Below are positions 42,758 to 51,668 of a stretch of 64,000 bases of DNA, in pieces. Numbering within the stretch: position 1 is the first letter of the stretch; every line of letters begins with the position of its first letter. The notes under the pieces were generated by a model. It was not told the origin of the DNA and ran no database searches. It worked only from the letters and a program-made list of their open reading frames with translations. The DNA comes from Laceyella tengchongensis (GTDB lineage: Bacteria > Bacillota > Bacilli > Thermoactinomycetales > Thermoactinomycetaceae): the NCBI RefSeq assembly GCF_900182735.1, contig NZ_FXTU01000003.1:372001-436000 (forward strand), given 5' to 3'. A program made the position numbers and the translations under genes.

Positions 42758-42786
42758 AGAATAACATAATTTTGTCACACATGCAA
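42758..42786 (-). promoter_or_regulatory. Sigma-A-like promoter of cmk
   Basis: TTGCAT (42786–42781) and TATTCT (42763–42758) on the minus strand with a 17-base spacer. The leader from about 42751 to the cmk ATG is some 210 bases with no gene. Confidence 0.5.
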
Positions 42787-42803
42787 TGAAAACAATTAAA
42801 TGA

Positions 42804-42823
42804 GCCGATTGTATTATATCGGC
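42804..42823 (-). terminator. Weak terminator after ypeB
   Basis: GCCGAT / ATCGGC stem with an 8-base loop, followed by TCATTTAATTGTTTTC on the minus strand. The U-tract is imperfect. Confidence 0.45.
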
Positions 42824-42835
42824 CCATTTAAAATA

Positions 42836-44182
42836 TTAAATTCGATTTCCATTTGCTTTCTCTATCCGGTCGACATATTCTTCTTCGCCTGTATCGGCAT
42901 TGATAAACAACCGGTATTGTTCTCCGTTAATCGTCCCCAAAAATTCATGGCACAGGACTTGGCGACCGTTGCGATCGTAGATCACAGCCAGATTGTTCTT
43001 GGTCAGTTTCAGGTGGGGATTCACTTGCTTCCGCGCTTGGGTTGCGCTTAATTTCGGTTTGCGTTTGGACCAATCCATCTTATTGAAAACATATTCATCT
43101 GCTTGCAAACCCATGACTTCCCCATTGTCCAACGCCACTTTTACAGCCAGTGACTCGGGGTAGATGTACACGTCGCCCTCTTTATGGACAAAATTAAACG
43201 AGGCGATGTTGGATACTTCGTCATAAGAAATCGGGGTCATGTTTTTATAACCAATCCGATTGAGGAAGCGGGTCGCTCGGTTTAACGCTTGATCCAAAGT
43301 CAACCGTTTTTTCGTGACAGGCCGGTCAAACACCATCCATATGATATGACCGTCAATGGTCGTCAGATCTGTGTACACTTCCGTCTTGTTGCGCCCCTCA
43401 TATCTGACGCTATAAGTGGGGTAATCCCCTTTTTTGTTTCGGGTCACATGCATCCCTTTGGTGGATTCGCGTCCAAATGCATAAGCGACTCGCTGTTTGG
43501 CTTGCTCCGGCGTGATCAGTTTCCCTTTCAACTGCTTCACCCGTTCCCGTTGGCGAATTTCCATGTTGTTGACGGACGGACCCCAATCCACTTCCGGAAA
43601 TTCTTGCACCACTTGATTCACTTTCTTAAACCCGTCGATAATGGTGTTGTCCATTTTCTTGTCTTCTGACGCCACCGCCAATTCCACGTCCATCCAACGC
43701 AGGTTCCGGTTGATCACTTTGCTCTGCAACGCTGCCATATCATCACGGATATGTTTTGCTTGCTGGTATAGATCACTCAATGTCTTCCATTCTTTGTCGC
43801 TGAGCGGCTCCTTATCCAAATCCCGGATGCCTACTTCATAGGCGAAATTTCCAACGCGAGACAAAAATTTTTCCGCTGAATCAAACGGCATCAACGTCAA
43901 TGGCAATTGGCCGATGTCGCTTTGCGCCGCATACGCCAGACGCCACACGTTGGTCATAGACGTGCTCAATTGGCGCCGCGAATTAAGGGCGATCGATTTC
44001 CCCAATTCTCCTTGTAAACGATCCATGCGGTCATTCAAATCATGGAACGCGCGTTGGTATTGGTTCTCCGCTTTGATCAACACGGAATTTTTGTCTTGAT
44101 GCTCCATATAACCCCATGCGGCTGCGGCGATGAATGCGACAGCCACAATTGGCAATAAGATCGCTGCCATTCGTTTGTACAT
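42836..44182 (-). CDS. ypeB: Germination protein YpeB
   Basis: Spore inner-membrane protein required for the cortex-lytic enzyme SleB. 448 residues: an N-terminal membrane helix (AAILLPIVAVAFIAAAAWGY), a long helical region, then PepSY-type repeats (about 225–440, with TPEQAKQRVAYAFGRES, TLDQALNRATRFL and LSATQARKQVNPHL). GGAGACG precedes the ATG. sleB, normally the first gene of this operon, is not upstream; the gene has its own likely sigma-G promoter. Confidence 0.95.
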   Translation of the reverse strand: MYKRMAAILLPIVAVAFIAAAAWGYMEHQDKNSVLIKAENQYQRAFHDLNDRMDRLQGELGKSIALNSRRQLSTSMTNVWRLAYAAQSDIGQLPLTLMPFDSAEKFLSRVGNFAYEVGIRDLDKEPLSDKEWKTLSDLYQQAKHIRDDMAALQSKVINRNLRWMDVELAVASEDKKMDNTIIDGFKKVNQVVQEFPEVDWGPSVNNMEIRQRERVKQLKGKLITPEQAKQRVAYAFGRESTKGMHVTRNKKGDYPTYSVRYEGRNKTEVYTDLTTIDGHIIWMVFDRPVTKKRLTLDQALNRATRFLNRIGYKNMTPISYDEVSNIASFNFVHKEGDVYIYPESLAVKVALDNGEVMGLQADEYVFNKMDWSKRKPKLSATQARKQVNPHLKLTKNNLAVIYDRNGRQVLCHEFLGTINGEQYRLFINADTGEEEYVDRIEKANGNRI

Positions 44183-44230
44183 GACATCACGTCTCCTTTG
44201 TTGTCATGCGTTCTTCTAAGATTCTTTTGG

Positions 44231-44261
44231 TAGTCTGAACGATGCGCAAACGAAATATGCA
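44231..44261 (-). promoter_or_regulatory. Likely sigma-G promoter of ypeB
   Basis: On the minus strand TGCATA (44261–44256) fits the sigma-G -35 and CAGACTA (44237–44231) matches CATACTA at 6 of 7, with an 18-base spacer. B. subtilis sleB-ypeB is sigma-G controlled. Confidence 0.6.
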
Positions 44262-44272
44262 ATGCGTGCCAC

Positions 44273-44301
44273 AAAAAACGGAAGCCTAGTTCAGACTTCC
44301 G
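44273..44301 (-). terminator. Terminator after the 53-aa gene
   Basis: CGGAAG / CTTCCG arms with an 11-base interior that pairs partly, followed by TTTTTT on the minus strand. Confidence 0.75.
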
Positions 44302-44304
44302 CTT

Positions 44305-44466
44305 TCACAATTTTTCCCTCTCTATTTGAAAATCGTCGTCATTGTTGCACAGGCAGCGCTTAAAACCCGTTTCTAACTTGCCTTTTTTCATCCGTCCCTT
44401 TAAAATGAAACGTTCACCACATTGATTGCAATTGATGGTAACCACATATTTTTCATTTTCGCTCAT
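44305..44466 (-). CDS. Small zinc-ribbon-like protein, 53 aa
   Basis: A complete 53-codon gene from ATG 44466 with GGCGGTGA upstream, ending TGA. The protein MSENEKYVVTINCNQCGERF… has four cysteines in two knuckles: Cys13-x2-Cys16 and Cys38-x-Cys40, a probable zinc site. The tail is acidic (NNDDDFQIEREKL). Family not recognised; binding to nucleic acid or protein is possible. Own terminator at 44273. Confidence 0.7.
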   Translation of the reverse strand: MSENEKYVVTINCNQCGERFILKGRMKKGKLETGFKRCLCNNDDDFQIEREKL

Positions 44467-44590
44467 ATGTATCACCGCCTTCTTCCCTCCCTATTATTGA
44501 CATGGGATGATGGGTTCCATACGATAGAAAATGGCAACCTAAAATAGAAAGGTGGAAAAGGATTGTCATCATGCCGACAGTCTGCCATAT

Positions 44591-45562
44591 ATGAATAATA
44601 AAGTGATTGTCATTACCACTGGTGGGACGATCGCCATGAGTGAGAGCATGGAGTCGCAAGGGGTCAAACCGCAGGATCCCCAAGCGTTGCAAAGCGCCCT
44701 GCCGTTATTGAACCAATACGCAAAAGTGGAAATGGATCATCTTTTCAACAAGCCGAGCCCCCACATCACCCCGGCGGATATGTTCCTGATTGCAGAACGC
44801 GTGAAAGAACATCTGGACCGGGGTGCCAAGGGGATCGTGATCACGCATGGAACCGACACGTTGGAAGAAACGGCTTATTTCCTGCATCTGGTTCTCGACA
44901 CTGACAGACCCGTGATCGTTACTGGGGCCATGCGCAGCTCCAATGAACTGGGGGCGGATGGGCCTGTGAATATGGTCAACTCCGTCCGCGTGGCCGCACA
45001 CGAACAATCCCCGGGGCGCGGCGTGATGGTCGTCTTCAATGACGAAATTCACACTGCCCGGGATGTCACCAAAACCCACACCAGCAATGTGGCCACCTTC
45101 CAATCACCCGGTTTGGGGCCGGTCGGCCTAGTAACCAAAAAGGAAATTCGCTTTTTCCGAGATTCGGTAAAAGAGCCCCGCTTCCCTCTTGCGATGCCTT
45201 CACACCAAGTCGCTTTGATCAAAGTGGCGGCTGGCATGGATGACAGCCTGATCGCATGGGCGGTAGAGCGCGGATTTGACGGCATCGTGTTGGAAGCGCT
45301 GGGACAGGGAAATTTGCCTCCCGCCATGTTGCCCGGGCTAAAACGCGCGCTCGCCAGCGAGATTCCCGTTGTGCTGGTGTCCCGTTGTTTCAATGGCTCG
45401 GTGCAGGACACGTATGAATATGAAGGAGGCGGGAAACAACTAAAAGAGCTTGGTTTGATCTTCTCCAACGGCATCAATGGCCAAAAAGCGCGGATCAAAC
45501 TGATGCTCGCCTTGTCAAAAACAAAAGACGCAACCGAATTACAAAGCTATTTTCAGTATTGA
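44591..45562 (+). CDS. ansA: L-asparaginase (type I)
   Basis: Hydrolyses asparagine to aspartate and ammonia. 323 residues. VIVITTGGTIAMSES at the N-terminus gives the first active-site Thr, and VITHGTDTLEETAYFL the second Thr with the Asp. No signal peptide, so cytoplasmic. The ATG at 44591 lacks a strong ribosome site. A 7-codon mini-ORF (ATG 44571) with a good GGTGGAAAAGG site overlaps it by TGA/ATG and may deliver ribosomes. The purine permease follows 63 bases later with no terminator. Confidence 0.93.
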   Translation: MNNKVIVITTGGTIAMSESMESQGVKPQDPQALQSALPLLNQYAKVEMDHLFNKPSPHITPADMFLIAERVKEHLDRGAKGIVITHGTDTLEETAYFLHLVLDTDRPVIVTGAMRSSNELGADGPVNMVNSVRVAAHEQSPGRGVMVVFNDEIHTARDVTKTHTSNVATFQSPGLGPVGLVTKKEIRFFRDSVKEPRFPLAMPSHQVALIKVAAGMDDSLIAWAVERGFDGIVLEALGQGNLPPAMLPGLKRALASEIPVVLVSRCFNGSVQDTYEYEGGGKQLKELGLIFSNGINGQKARIKLMLALSKTKDATELQSYFQY

Positions 45563-45625
45563 TTTGATTGTGCGCTCTATCAGAGCGTGGGTGGGCGAGG
45601 GAGCATTAGCAAAGAAGGAAGGAAA

Positions 45626-46903
45626 TTGAAAGGATTACATTCGATTTTTCGATTAGAATCACACAACACATCTATTCGTACAGAATTTTTGGCCGGCTTA
45701 ACTACATTTTTCACCATCAGTTACATCATCATCGTCAACAGCTCTATCATCTCCGAGACGGGGATCCCTTTTGAAGCAGCTCTTTTGGGAACCATCTTCA
45801 CTTCATGCCTCAGTTGCCTGCTGATGGGATTATGGGCCAACGCCCCCATCATCATCGTACCAGGCATGGGTGTCAACGCGTTTTTCACATATACCATGGT
45901 GCATGAGATGGGCCTCTCCTGGCAAGAGGCGCTAACCGCAGTAACCCTCTCTGGCATCCTGTTTACAGTGATCACCTTTACTCCGCTGGCCACTTGGTTG
46001 AGCACAGCGGTACCAGCCGCCTTGAAAAAGGGGATGACCGTCGGCATTGGCTTACTCATCACCTTTATCGGGTTACAAAAAGGCGGATTAATCATCAGCA
46101 ATGAACAAACGTTCGTCAGCATCGGCAGCCTCCATCAACCCAAGGTGTGGATCACGCTGTTCAGCCTTGCACTGTTGATCATTCTCTTTGTGCGCAAGGT
46201 ACAAGGCGCGTTTTTGATCACGCTGGTGTTGGCGACGGTGATCGCGTTAATCGCCGACCCTTCATCCGTCCAGGGAGAGCCAGCTCCCCTTTCATTTGAA
46301 CAGTATGTTCCATTGCTAGGCAACTTTGCCTTGGCAGGGTTGGGCAAACTCACTTTCTGGGTGGCGACATTCACGCTAACCATGATTCTCGTGTTTGAAA
46401 ATATGGGATTGTTGCAAGGACTGTTAACTGACAAACAAAAGTTTCCCGCCGCTTTTCAAGCTAGTGCCCTATCCAATATCATGGCTGGGCTACTGGGAAC
46501 GAGCGCAACCATATGCGCCTTGGAAAGCGCCACTGGCACCCAATCTGGGGGGAGAACGGGCTTGACCACCATTACGGCGGGCGGTCTCTTCTTGCTCTCG
46601 CTGATCCTCATTCCCTATCTGAAATGGATTCCAGAAAGTGCGGTGGCTGCCATCATGATTGTGGTTGGCGGATTGATGATGCAAGAGGTGCAAGCGATCC
46701 CGTTCGGTGATTTTACGGAGGGGTTGCCGGCTTTCATCACTTTTGCATTCATCCCGTTCACCTACAGCATTCCCACCGGCATCGCGTTTGGCTTCATCAC
46801 CTACGCTATTTTGAAAATCGCGGCCAAACGGGCGAGGGAAGTGCCGATCTCATTTTTTATCATCGCCTTGTTATTCATGATTCAACTTGGTTTGCACGGA
46901 TAA
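45626..46903 (+). CDS. NCS2-family purine (guanine/hypoxanthine) permease
   Basis: Proton-linked uptake of purine bases. 425 residues with about 12 helices; TTFFTISYIIIVNSSI near the N-terminus and IVPGMGVNAFFTYT are hallmarks of the AzgA/PbuG subgroup, and LGTSATICALESATGTQSGG is the conserved transport-site loop. The start is TTG at 45626 with AAGGAAGG 3–4 bases upstream; an upstream in-frame extension lacks a site. Specificity between adenine and guanine/hypoxanthine is not settled. Confidence 0.88.
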   Translation: MKGLHSIFRLESHNTSIRTEFLAGLTTFFTISYIIIVNSSIISETGIPFEAALLGTIFTSCLSCLLMGLWANAPIIIVPGMGVNAFFTYTMVHEMGLSWQEALTAVTLSGILFTVITFTPLATWLSTAVPAALKKGMTVGIGLLITFIGLQKGGLIISNEQTFVSIGSLHQPKVWITLFSLALLIILFVRKVQGAFLITLVLATVIALIADPSSVQGEPAPLSFEQYVPLLGNFALAGLGKLTFWVATFTLTMILVFENMGLLQGLLTDKQKFPAAFQASALSNIMAGLLGTSATICALESATGTQSGGRTGLTTITAGGLFLLSLILIPYLKWIPESAVAAIMIVVGGLMMQEVQAIPFGDFTEGLPAFITFAFIPFTYSIPTGIAFGFITYAILKIAAKRAREVPISFFIIALLFMIQLGLHG

Positions 46904-46907
46904 AGAA

Positions 46908-46941
46908 AAAAAGCGATTTCCGGCTCTCGGAATCGCTTTTT
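46908..46941. terminator. Bidirectional terminator between permease and ypdA
   Basis: AAAAAGCGATTTCC and GGAATCGCTTTTT arms with T runs in both directions, serving convergent genes. Confidence 0.85.
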
Positions 46942-46944
46942 CGC

Positions 46945-47925
46945 TTATATGCGGGCCACCTTCCGTTTGTCCCGGATGTGGCGCGCGATGGAACGCCCAT
47001 GGTAACGTCCATTTTCGATAAACACTTTGGTTGCATCATGCCCTGTGGCAATCACTCCGGCCAAGTACAATCCTGGCACCGTCGTTTCCATATCGTCGGA
47101 CAGCACCGGTACGCCCGTCTCTTGATCGATTTGCCCTCCCAATCTCTCCACGAAAGTCAGGTTGGGCCTGTACCCCGTCATCGCAAACACCGCATCCGCC
47201 TTGATTTCCTTCCGTACGCCTTTTTCTTCAACCACCACAGCCTCTGGAGTGATTTCACGCACTTCCGTTTCCCAATGCATATGGATGCGTTCTTTTTCGA
47301 TGGCCGCCTCGATCAAGGGTCTCACCCACGCCTTAACACTGTCGTGAAAGGCGCTTTTACGGTAAACCATATGAACGTGCGCTCCCACTTGATGCAAATC
47401 CAATGCCACATCAATCGCGGAGTTGCGTCCGCCGATCACCACCACCCGTTCCCGGGCATAAGGGTGGGCATCGTGAAAATAATGCTTTACATGGGGCAAA
47501 TCTTCGCCCGGAATATTCAACATATGTGGATTGTCATAATACCCGGTGGCCAACACGACATTTTCCACCTCATATATGCCACGCCCATCCCGCTTGGACG
47601 TAATTACGCGAAATCCGTTTTCTATCCGCTCGATCTCCACCACTTTTTCGTATGTGTGCAGTTCCAAGTGGTGCTTCTTGACCACGGTCCGAAAGTATGC
47701 CAACGCTTCATGCCGGGTTGGTTTTTCATTTACTGTCGTGAATGGGATGCCCCCGATTTCCAAATTGTCAGCCGAGCTAAAAAAAGTCATCGACAGCGGA
47801 TAATGATATATTGAATTCACCAAACAACCTTTCTCAATGATCAATGGATTCAAGCCCACTTTTTTTAACTCAATCGCGGCTGAAAGCCCACAAGGGCCCG
47901 CACCCACCACAATTACATCAAACAT
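46945..47925 (-). CDS. ypdA: YpdA/Bdr, bacillithiol disulfide reductase
   Basis: FAD-dependent NADPH oxidoreductase that reduces oxidised bacillithiol. 326 residues: FDVIVVGAGPCGLSAAIEL FAD motif, VVVIGGRNSAIDVALDLHQ NADPH motif, and FAMTGYRPNL near the FAD tail. The cysteine in GAGPCG is the conserved YpdA residue; the CxxC of thioredoxin reductase is absent, as expected. GGAGGTGA precedes the ATG. bshB1 and bshB2 are also in this window. Confidence 0.92.
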   Translation of the reverse strand: MFDVIVVGAGPCGLSAAIELKKVGLNPLIIEKGCLVNSIYHYPLSMTFFSSADNLEIGGIPFTTVNEKPTRHEALAYFRTVVKKHHLELHTYEKVVEIERIENGFRVITSKRDGRGIYEVENVVLATGYYDNPHMLNIPGEDLPHVKHYFHDAHPYARERVVVIGGRNSAIDVALDLHQVGAHVHMVYRKSAFHDSVKAWVRPLIEAAIEKERIHMHWETEVREITPEAVVVEEKGVRKEIKADAVFAMTGYRPNLTFVERLGGQIDQETGVPVLSDDMETTVPGLYLAGVIATGHDATKVFIENGRYHGRSIARHIRDKRKVARI

Positions 47926-47951
47926 ACTGTCACCTCCAACGATGCAAAAGA

Positions 47952-47979
47952 AGAACACCCCTTCATTCAAGGGTGTTCT
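47952..47979 (-). terminator. Terminator after the glutamate dehydrogenase gene
   Basis: AGAACACCC and GGGTGTTCT arms (plus CTT/AAG) around a short loop, then TTCTTTTGC on the minus strand. Confidence 0.75.
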
Positions 47980-48000
47980 CCTCACCACTCCCTTATTATA

Positions 48001-49284
48001 CTATACCCAACCGCGGAAACGTGATGCTTCCGCCATTTTTCTCACACCCACCATATACGCGGCAAGACGCATGTCCACTTTGCGGGTTTGAGCGGTATTA
48101 TAGACGTTTTCAAACGCACGCACCATAATGTCTTCCAATTTTTGCTCTACTTCTTCGTCAGACCAGTAATACCCTTGGTTATTTTGCACCCACTCAAAAT
48201 ATGAAACGGTCACGCCACCAGCGCTGGCCAATACGTCCGGCACCAACAAGATGTCACGCTCATGAAGGATTTTGGTCGCTTCCAACGTGGTCGGTCCATT
48301 AGCCGCTTCGACGACAATGTCTGCTTTGATTCGATCGGCGTTTTTAGCGGTGATCTGATTTTCAACCGCTGCTGGAACCAGGATGTCGCAATCGAGTTCC
48401 AACAACTCTTGGTTAGTGATGGTGTCTTTGAACAATTTGGTGACGGTTCCAAAAGAGTCTCGGCGATCAAGCAAGTAGTCGATGTCCAACCCATTCGGAT
48501 CATGCAAGGCCCCGTAAGCGTCAGAAATACCGATCACTTTGGCTCCTGCATCATGCATGAACTTCGCCAAGAAGCTACCAGCATTGCCAAATCCTTGAAT
48601 GACGACGCGTGCGCCTTCGATGCTGAGGCCGCGTTTTTTCGCTGCTTCGCGGATCATCAGGGTTACGCCTTTGGCCGTAGCCGTTTCGCGACCGCGGGAA
48701 CCGCCCAACACCAATGGTTTACCGGTGATGAATCCCGGGGAGTCAAATTCGCGGATACGGCTGTATTCATCCATCATCCACGCCATGATTTGCGAGTTGG
48801 TGAACACGTCCGGAGCCGGGATGTCTTTCGTCGGCCCCACAATTTGGCTGATCGCACGCACATAGCCGCGAGACAAGCGTTCCAGCTCGCGGAAAGACAT
48901 ATTCCGCGGATCGCAGATGATGCCGCCTTTGCCTCCGCCGTAAGGGAGGTCGACAATGCCCGCTTTCAAACTCATCCAAATTGATAGCGCTTTCACTTCT
49001 GATTCAGTTACATCTGGATGAAAGCGCACTCCACCCTTAGTTGGACCTACGGCATCATTATGTTGAGCGCGATATCCCGTAAACACTTTTACAGTGCCGT
49101 CATCCATGCGGACGGGAATCCGAACGGTTAATACACGCATAGGTTCCTTTAACAATTCGTACACAGACTCTGGATAACCCAGCTTATCCAACGCTTTATG
49201 AATTACTGTTTGCGTGGATACCAAGACATCCATATTTTCACGCTGTTCCTCTTGACGACCTGCAGCAACAGACTGTTGTTCCAT
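48001..49284 (-). CDS. gudB: NAD-specific glutamate dehydrogenase
   Basis: Interconverts glutamate and 2-oxoglutarate. 427 residues. PYGGGKGGIICDP holds the catalytic Lys region, GGSRGRETATAKGV and VVIQGFGNAGSFLAKFM the dinucleotide fold, and VPAAVENQIT a conserved substrate strand. The Bacillus GudB/RocG type. The start at 49284 has GAGGTGG 5 bases upstream. Divergent from bshB2. Confidence 0.95.
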   Translation of the reverse strand: MEQQSVAAGRQEEQRENMDVLVSTQTVIHKALDKLGYPESVYELLKEPMRVLTVRIPVRMDDGTVKVFTGYRAQHNDAVGPTKGGVRFHPDVTESEVKALSIWMSLKAGIVDLPYGGGKGGIICDPRNMSFRELERLSRGYVRAISQIVGPTKDIPAPDVFTNSQIMAWMMDEYSRIREFDSPGFITGKPLVLGGSRGRETATAKGVTLMIREAAKKRGLSIEGARVVIQGFGNAGSFLAKFMHDAGAKVIGISDAYGALHDPNGLDIDYLLDRRDSFGTVTKLFKDTITNQELLELDCDILVPAAVENQITAKNADRIKADIVVEAANGPTTLEATKILHERDILLVPDVLASAGGVTVSYFEWVQNNQGYYWSDEEVEQKLEDIMVRAFENVYNTAQTRKVDMRLAAYMVGVRKMAEASRFRGWV

Positions 49285-49409
49285 CCTGACCACCTCAGAA
49301 TTAAATACTAACTGCTAAAAAGACCAGTATTCAGTATACAATAATACACTAAACAACCAAAGAATGTCTCTGTTTTTACGTATATTTAAAAACAGACGCA
49401 CCAATAAGG

Positions 49410-49415
49410 TATAAT
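49410..49415 (+). promoter_or_regulatory. -10 box of bshB2
   Basis: A perfect TATAAT; a poor -35 (TTTAAA-like) lies 18–19 bases upstream. Transcription would begin near 49422, which argues against using the ATG at 49417. Confidence 0.5.
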
Positions 49416-49458
49416 AATGCAAGAAAACCCAACTGCTATGAAAGGATTTGACTCGAAA

Positions 49459-50133
49459 ATGTACCAACAAGTTCTGTATTGTTTTGCCCATCCTGATGAC
49501 GAAACATTTACTTGCGGCGGTACCATCGCCCGCTTCCATGCAGATGACGTCCGTCAAACGCTCTACTGCGCCACTCGTGGTGAAGCAGGGAAAACAGGAC
49601 AACCACCACTTTGCACACAGGAAGAGTTAGGTGATGTCCGTGCGCAAGAACTGGCTCGGGCCTGTGATGTTCTTGGTATAGATGAGTGCATCCTGCGGGA
49701 TTATGGAGACGGACAATTGAGCCAACTCCCTTTCCAACAACTCGTTGACGATTTGTTTAAGATCATGGAAAGCATCCGCCCAGATCTCATTATCACCTTC
49801 CCGCCGTCTGGCATTTCTGGCCACCTTGATCATCAGATCATTCAACAGGCTACCTTGGAAGCAGTAAAGAAAACTACATTCCCTACCAAACTTTACTATA
49901 ACGTCATACCAGAATCAATCGCTCATTTGCATTCTGGAAAAATCCATACGACACCAGATGAATACGTATCCATGAAAATAGATGTGACCCCATTCCGCGC
50001 TAAAATCGCCCAAGCGCTACGCGAACATAAAACCCAACATCTTTCAATTGATCGCGTCTTTCCAGGTGTGCGTGATGGTGATATCAACCGCTTGCGTTCA
50101 CATGAATATTATCAACTAGTTATACAAAAATAA
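49459..50133 (+). CDS. bshB2: BshB2, bacillithiol biosynthesis deacetylase
   Basis: Second LmbE-type deacetylase of bacillithiol synthesis. 224 residues: YCFAHPDDETFTCGGTIARF with the zinc-binding AHPDDE, RDYGDGQLSQLP, and SGHLDHQIIQQAT with the other metal His. Start 49459 is supported by the promoter position and by homologues; the ribosome site (AAAGGA) is rather far, 12 bases. Redundant with bshB1 at the left edge, as in B. subtilis. Confidence 0.9.
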   Translation: MYQQVLYCFAHPDDETFTCGGTIARFHADDVRQTLYCATRGEAGKTGQPPLCTQEELGDVRAQELARACDVLGIDECILRDYGDGQLSQLPFQQLVDDLFKIMESIRPDLIITFPPSGISGHLDHQIIQQATLEAVKKTTFPTKLYYNVIPESIAHLHSGKIHTTPDEYVSMKIDVTPFRAKIAQALREHKTQHLSIDRVFPGVRDGDINRLRSHEYYQLVIQK

Positions 50134-50157
50134 AATTTTTTATACAACAAATTAATA

Positions 50158-50182
50158 ACACACCCGGTTGTTACGGGTGTGT
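50158..50182. terminator. Bidirectional terminator between bshB2 and mecA
   Basis: ACACACCCG / CGGGTGTGT, a perfect 9-bp stem with a 7-base loop; T-rich on the plus side and AT-rich on the minus side. Confidence 0.8.
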
Positions 50183-50191
50183 TTATTTATC

Positions 50192-50791
50192 TCATCCAAA
50201 ATATTGACTGATTTGGTTGATCGCATCGTTTTCACACACAACTTTGCCATACTCGGTCAGCATTGCCTCTGTCACCGTGGACACTTCACCATACTCCGAC
50301 AGCATGGCAATCAACGTATCCACCTGACCCTTGGACAAATTCTTCTCTCCACCAAACAGCAAATAATAGCGGTTTTGGTAGGCAAATAGCTGCCCTCCTT
50401 GCATAGCATGGGCTTTCATGCGCACAGCCGCTTGGACTACGTCTTCGAAGTCGTTAAAACGGAAAATGATGTCGTCCGACTCTTCCATCGTCACTTCTAA
50501 CTCGTACATTTCTTCCGTTTGTTCAAACTCATCGACTTCTGATTTCGGAGTCCGGCCACGGGTAACCACAACCACCATCCCTTGTGCGGGAAGGGCGAAA
50601 ACTTCGACAGCTACTGGCCCAACCACTTCAAAACCCAATTCCTGATATGCGTGTTCCATCATGTCATTAAAGAGTTCATGCACTTTCGGAATATCTCTCC
50701 ACATGTCCTCTTTTTGAATCCCACGATCAGCCAAATCGTCGAGAGTCAAGAAAAAGCGCACCTTATCCCCGTCTAAACGCTCGACACGCAT
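50192..50791 (-). CDS. mecA: Adaptor protein MecA
   Basis: Delivers ComK, ComS and aggregated proteins to the ClpC unfoldase. 199 residues; N-terminal substrate domain MRVERLDGDKVRFFLTLDDL, an acidic linker (TPKSEVDEFEQTEEMYELE), and the C-terminal ClpC-binding domain from about residue 105. GAGGGAGGG precedes the ATG. Confidence 0.95.
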   Translation of the reverse strand: MRVERLDGDKVRFFLTLDDLADRGIQKEDMWRDIPKVHELFNDMMEHAYQELGFEVVGPVAVEVFALPAQGMVVVVTRGRTPKSEVDEFEQTEEMYELEVTMEESDDIIFRFNDFEDVVQAAVRMKAHAMQGGQLFAYQNRYYLLFGGEKNLSKGQVDTLIAMLSEYGEVSTVTEAMLTEYGKVVCENDAINQISQYFG

Positions 50792-50964
50792 GGCCTACCC
50801 TCCCTCGCCGGAGACTCCCACATTCAGAATATGAGGGACTGAATCTCACTGTTACGCGGTCAAGTCTCCTATTTTTCTTTATATCAATCATACACAAAAA
50901 TGGCTTTCCTTGCATAGTGTATTCGCATTTTTTTCAGGGCATTGCCAACCCTAGGGCCACATAC

Positions 50965-51543
50965 TCATCCCTTCGCTCCATACCGCAAGTAACATCCCAT
51001 CACGAAATCGACAACCGCATGGGCGATCACTGCTGGGGCAAGATGACCCGTCCATTCGACCATCAGGCCAAAGACTGTTCCGACTCCGGTGACAAATACG
51101 ACCAGTACCCATTTTTTTAAGTATCTGGTGTGTACAAGCGCAAACAAGAGTGCCGTTCCCCACACCCCGATCCAAGCCTGCACCAGACCGCGGAACAACA
51201 GCTCTTCCCCGATGGCTGCCATCACGGCGATCAACATGATATGCCACCAAGGACGACGCGCAAACAATAATTGGTTTAATCCCCCGTCATCAAAATGGTG
51301 TTCAGGCAACAAACGGATCAGCACAAACTCCATGGCCACGATGAATCCACCGACGCCGACACCCACCAGCCACATGTGGATCTCGGTAAACGGAGCCAAT
51401 TCAACATAAAGTCGATTTTTCCACCATAAATATGGAACACTCAATAAAATAAACAGCAGTTGCGTAAAATAAAAACTAATCAAGATTAATCGCTCCTGCT
51501 GGCTCCGCTGATCACAGGTGATGCCGTTCAGGTCTTCGCTCAT
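50965..51543 (-). CDS. CPBP intramembrane metalloprotease
   Basis: 192 residues with about five helices. The three motifs of the CAAX/bacteriocin-processing family are present: GEELLFRGLVQ (EExxxR), HTRYLKK (motif 2 His) and HAVVDFVMG (motif 3 His). Such proteins are Rce1-like intramembrane endopeptidases; the substrate is unknown. AAAGGAGGGG precedes the ATG. Divergent from ferredoxin. Confidence 0.88.
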   Translation of the reverse strand: MSEDLNGITCDQRSQQERLILISFYFTQLLFILLSVPYLWWKNRLYVELAPFTEIHMWLVGVGVGGFIVAMEFVLIRLLPEHHFDDGGLNQLLFARRPWWHIMLIAVMAAIGEELLFRGLVQAWIGVWGTALLFALVHTRYLKKWVLVVFVTGVGTVFGLMVEWTGHLAPAVIAHAVVDFVMGCYLRYGAKG

Positions 51544-51579
51544 ATCGCCCCTCCTTTTTCTTGATTTACTGATTGCTCC

Positions 51580-51608
51580 TTGAAATCGGACACAATTCCG
51601 TCTACAAT
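51580..51608 (+). promoter_or_regulatory. Sigma-A promoter of fer
   Basis: TTGAAA (51580–51585) and TACAAT (51603–51608), 17-base spacer, giving a start near 51615 and a 55-base leader. Confidence 0.75.
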
Positions 51609-51668
51609 GAGGGGTGGAAGTGGACTTAACTCATTATTGGGATATATACACGGGAGGAGATTTTCACT

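Noticed and set aside
46978..47814. 278-codon plus-strand frame
   Set aside because: It is antisense to ypdA, whose FAD and NADPH motifs are clear; the plus-strand translation has no domain and no ribosome site.
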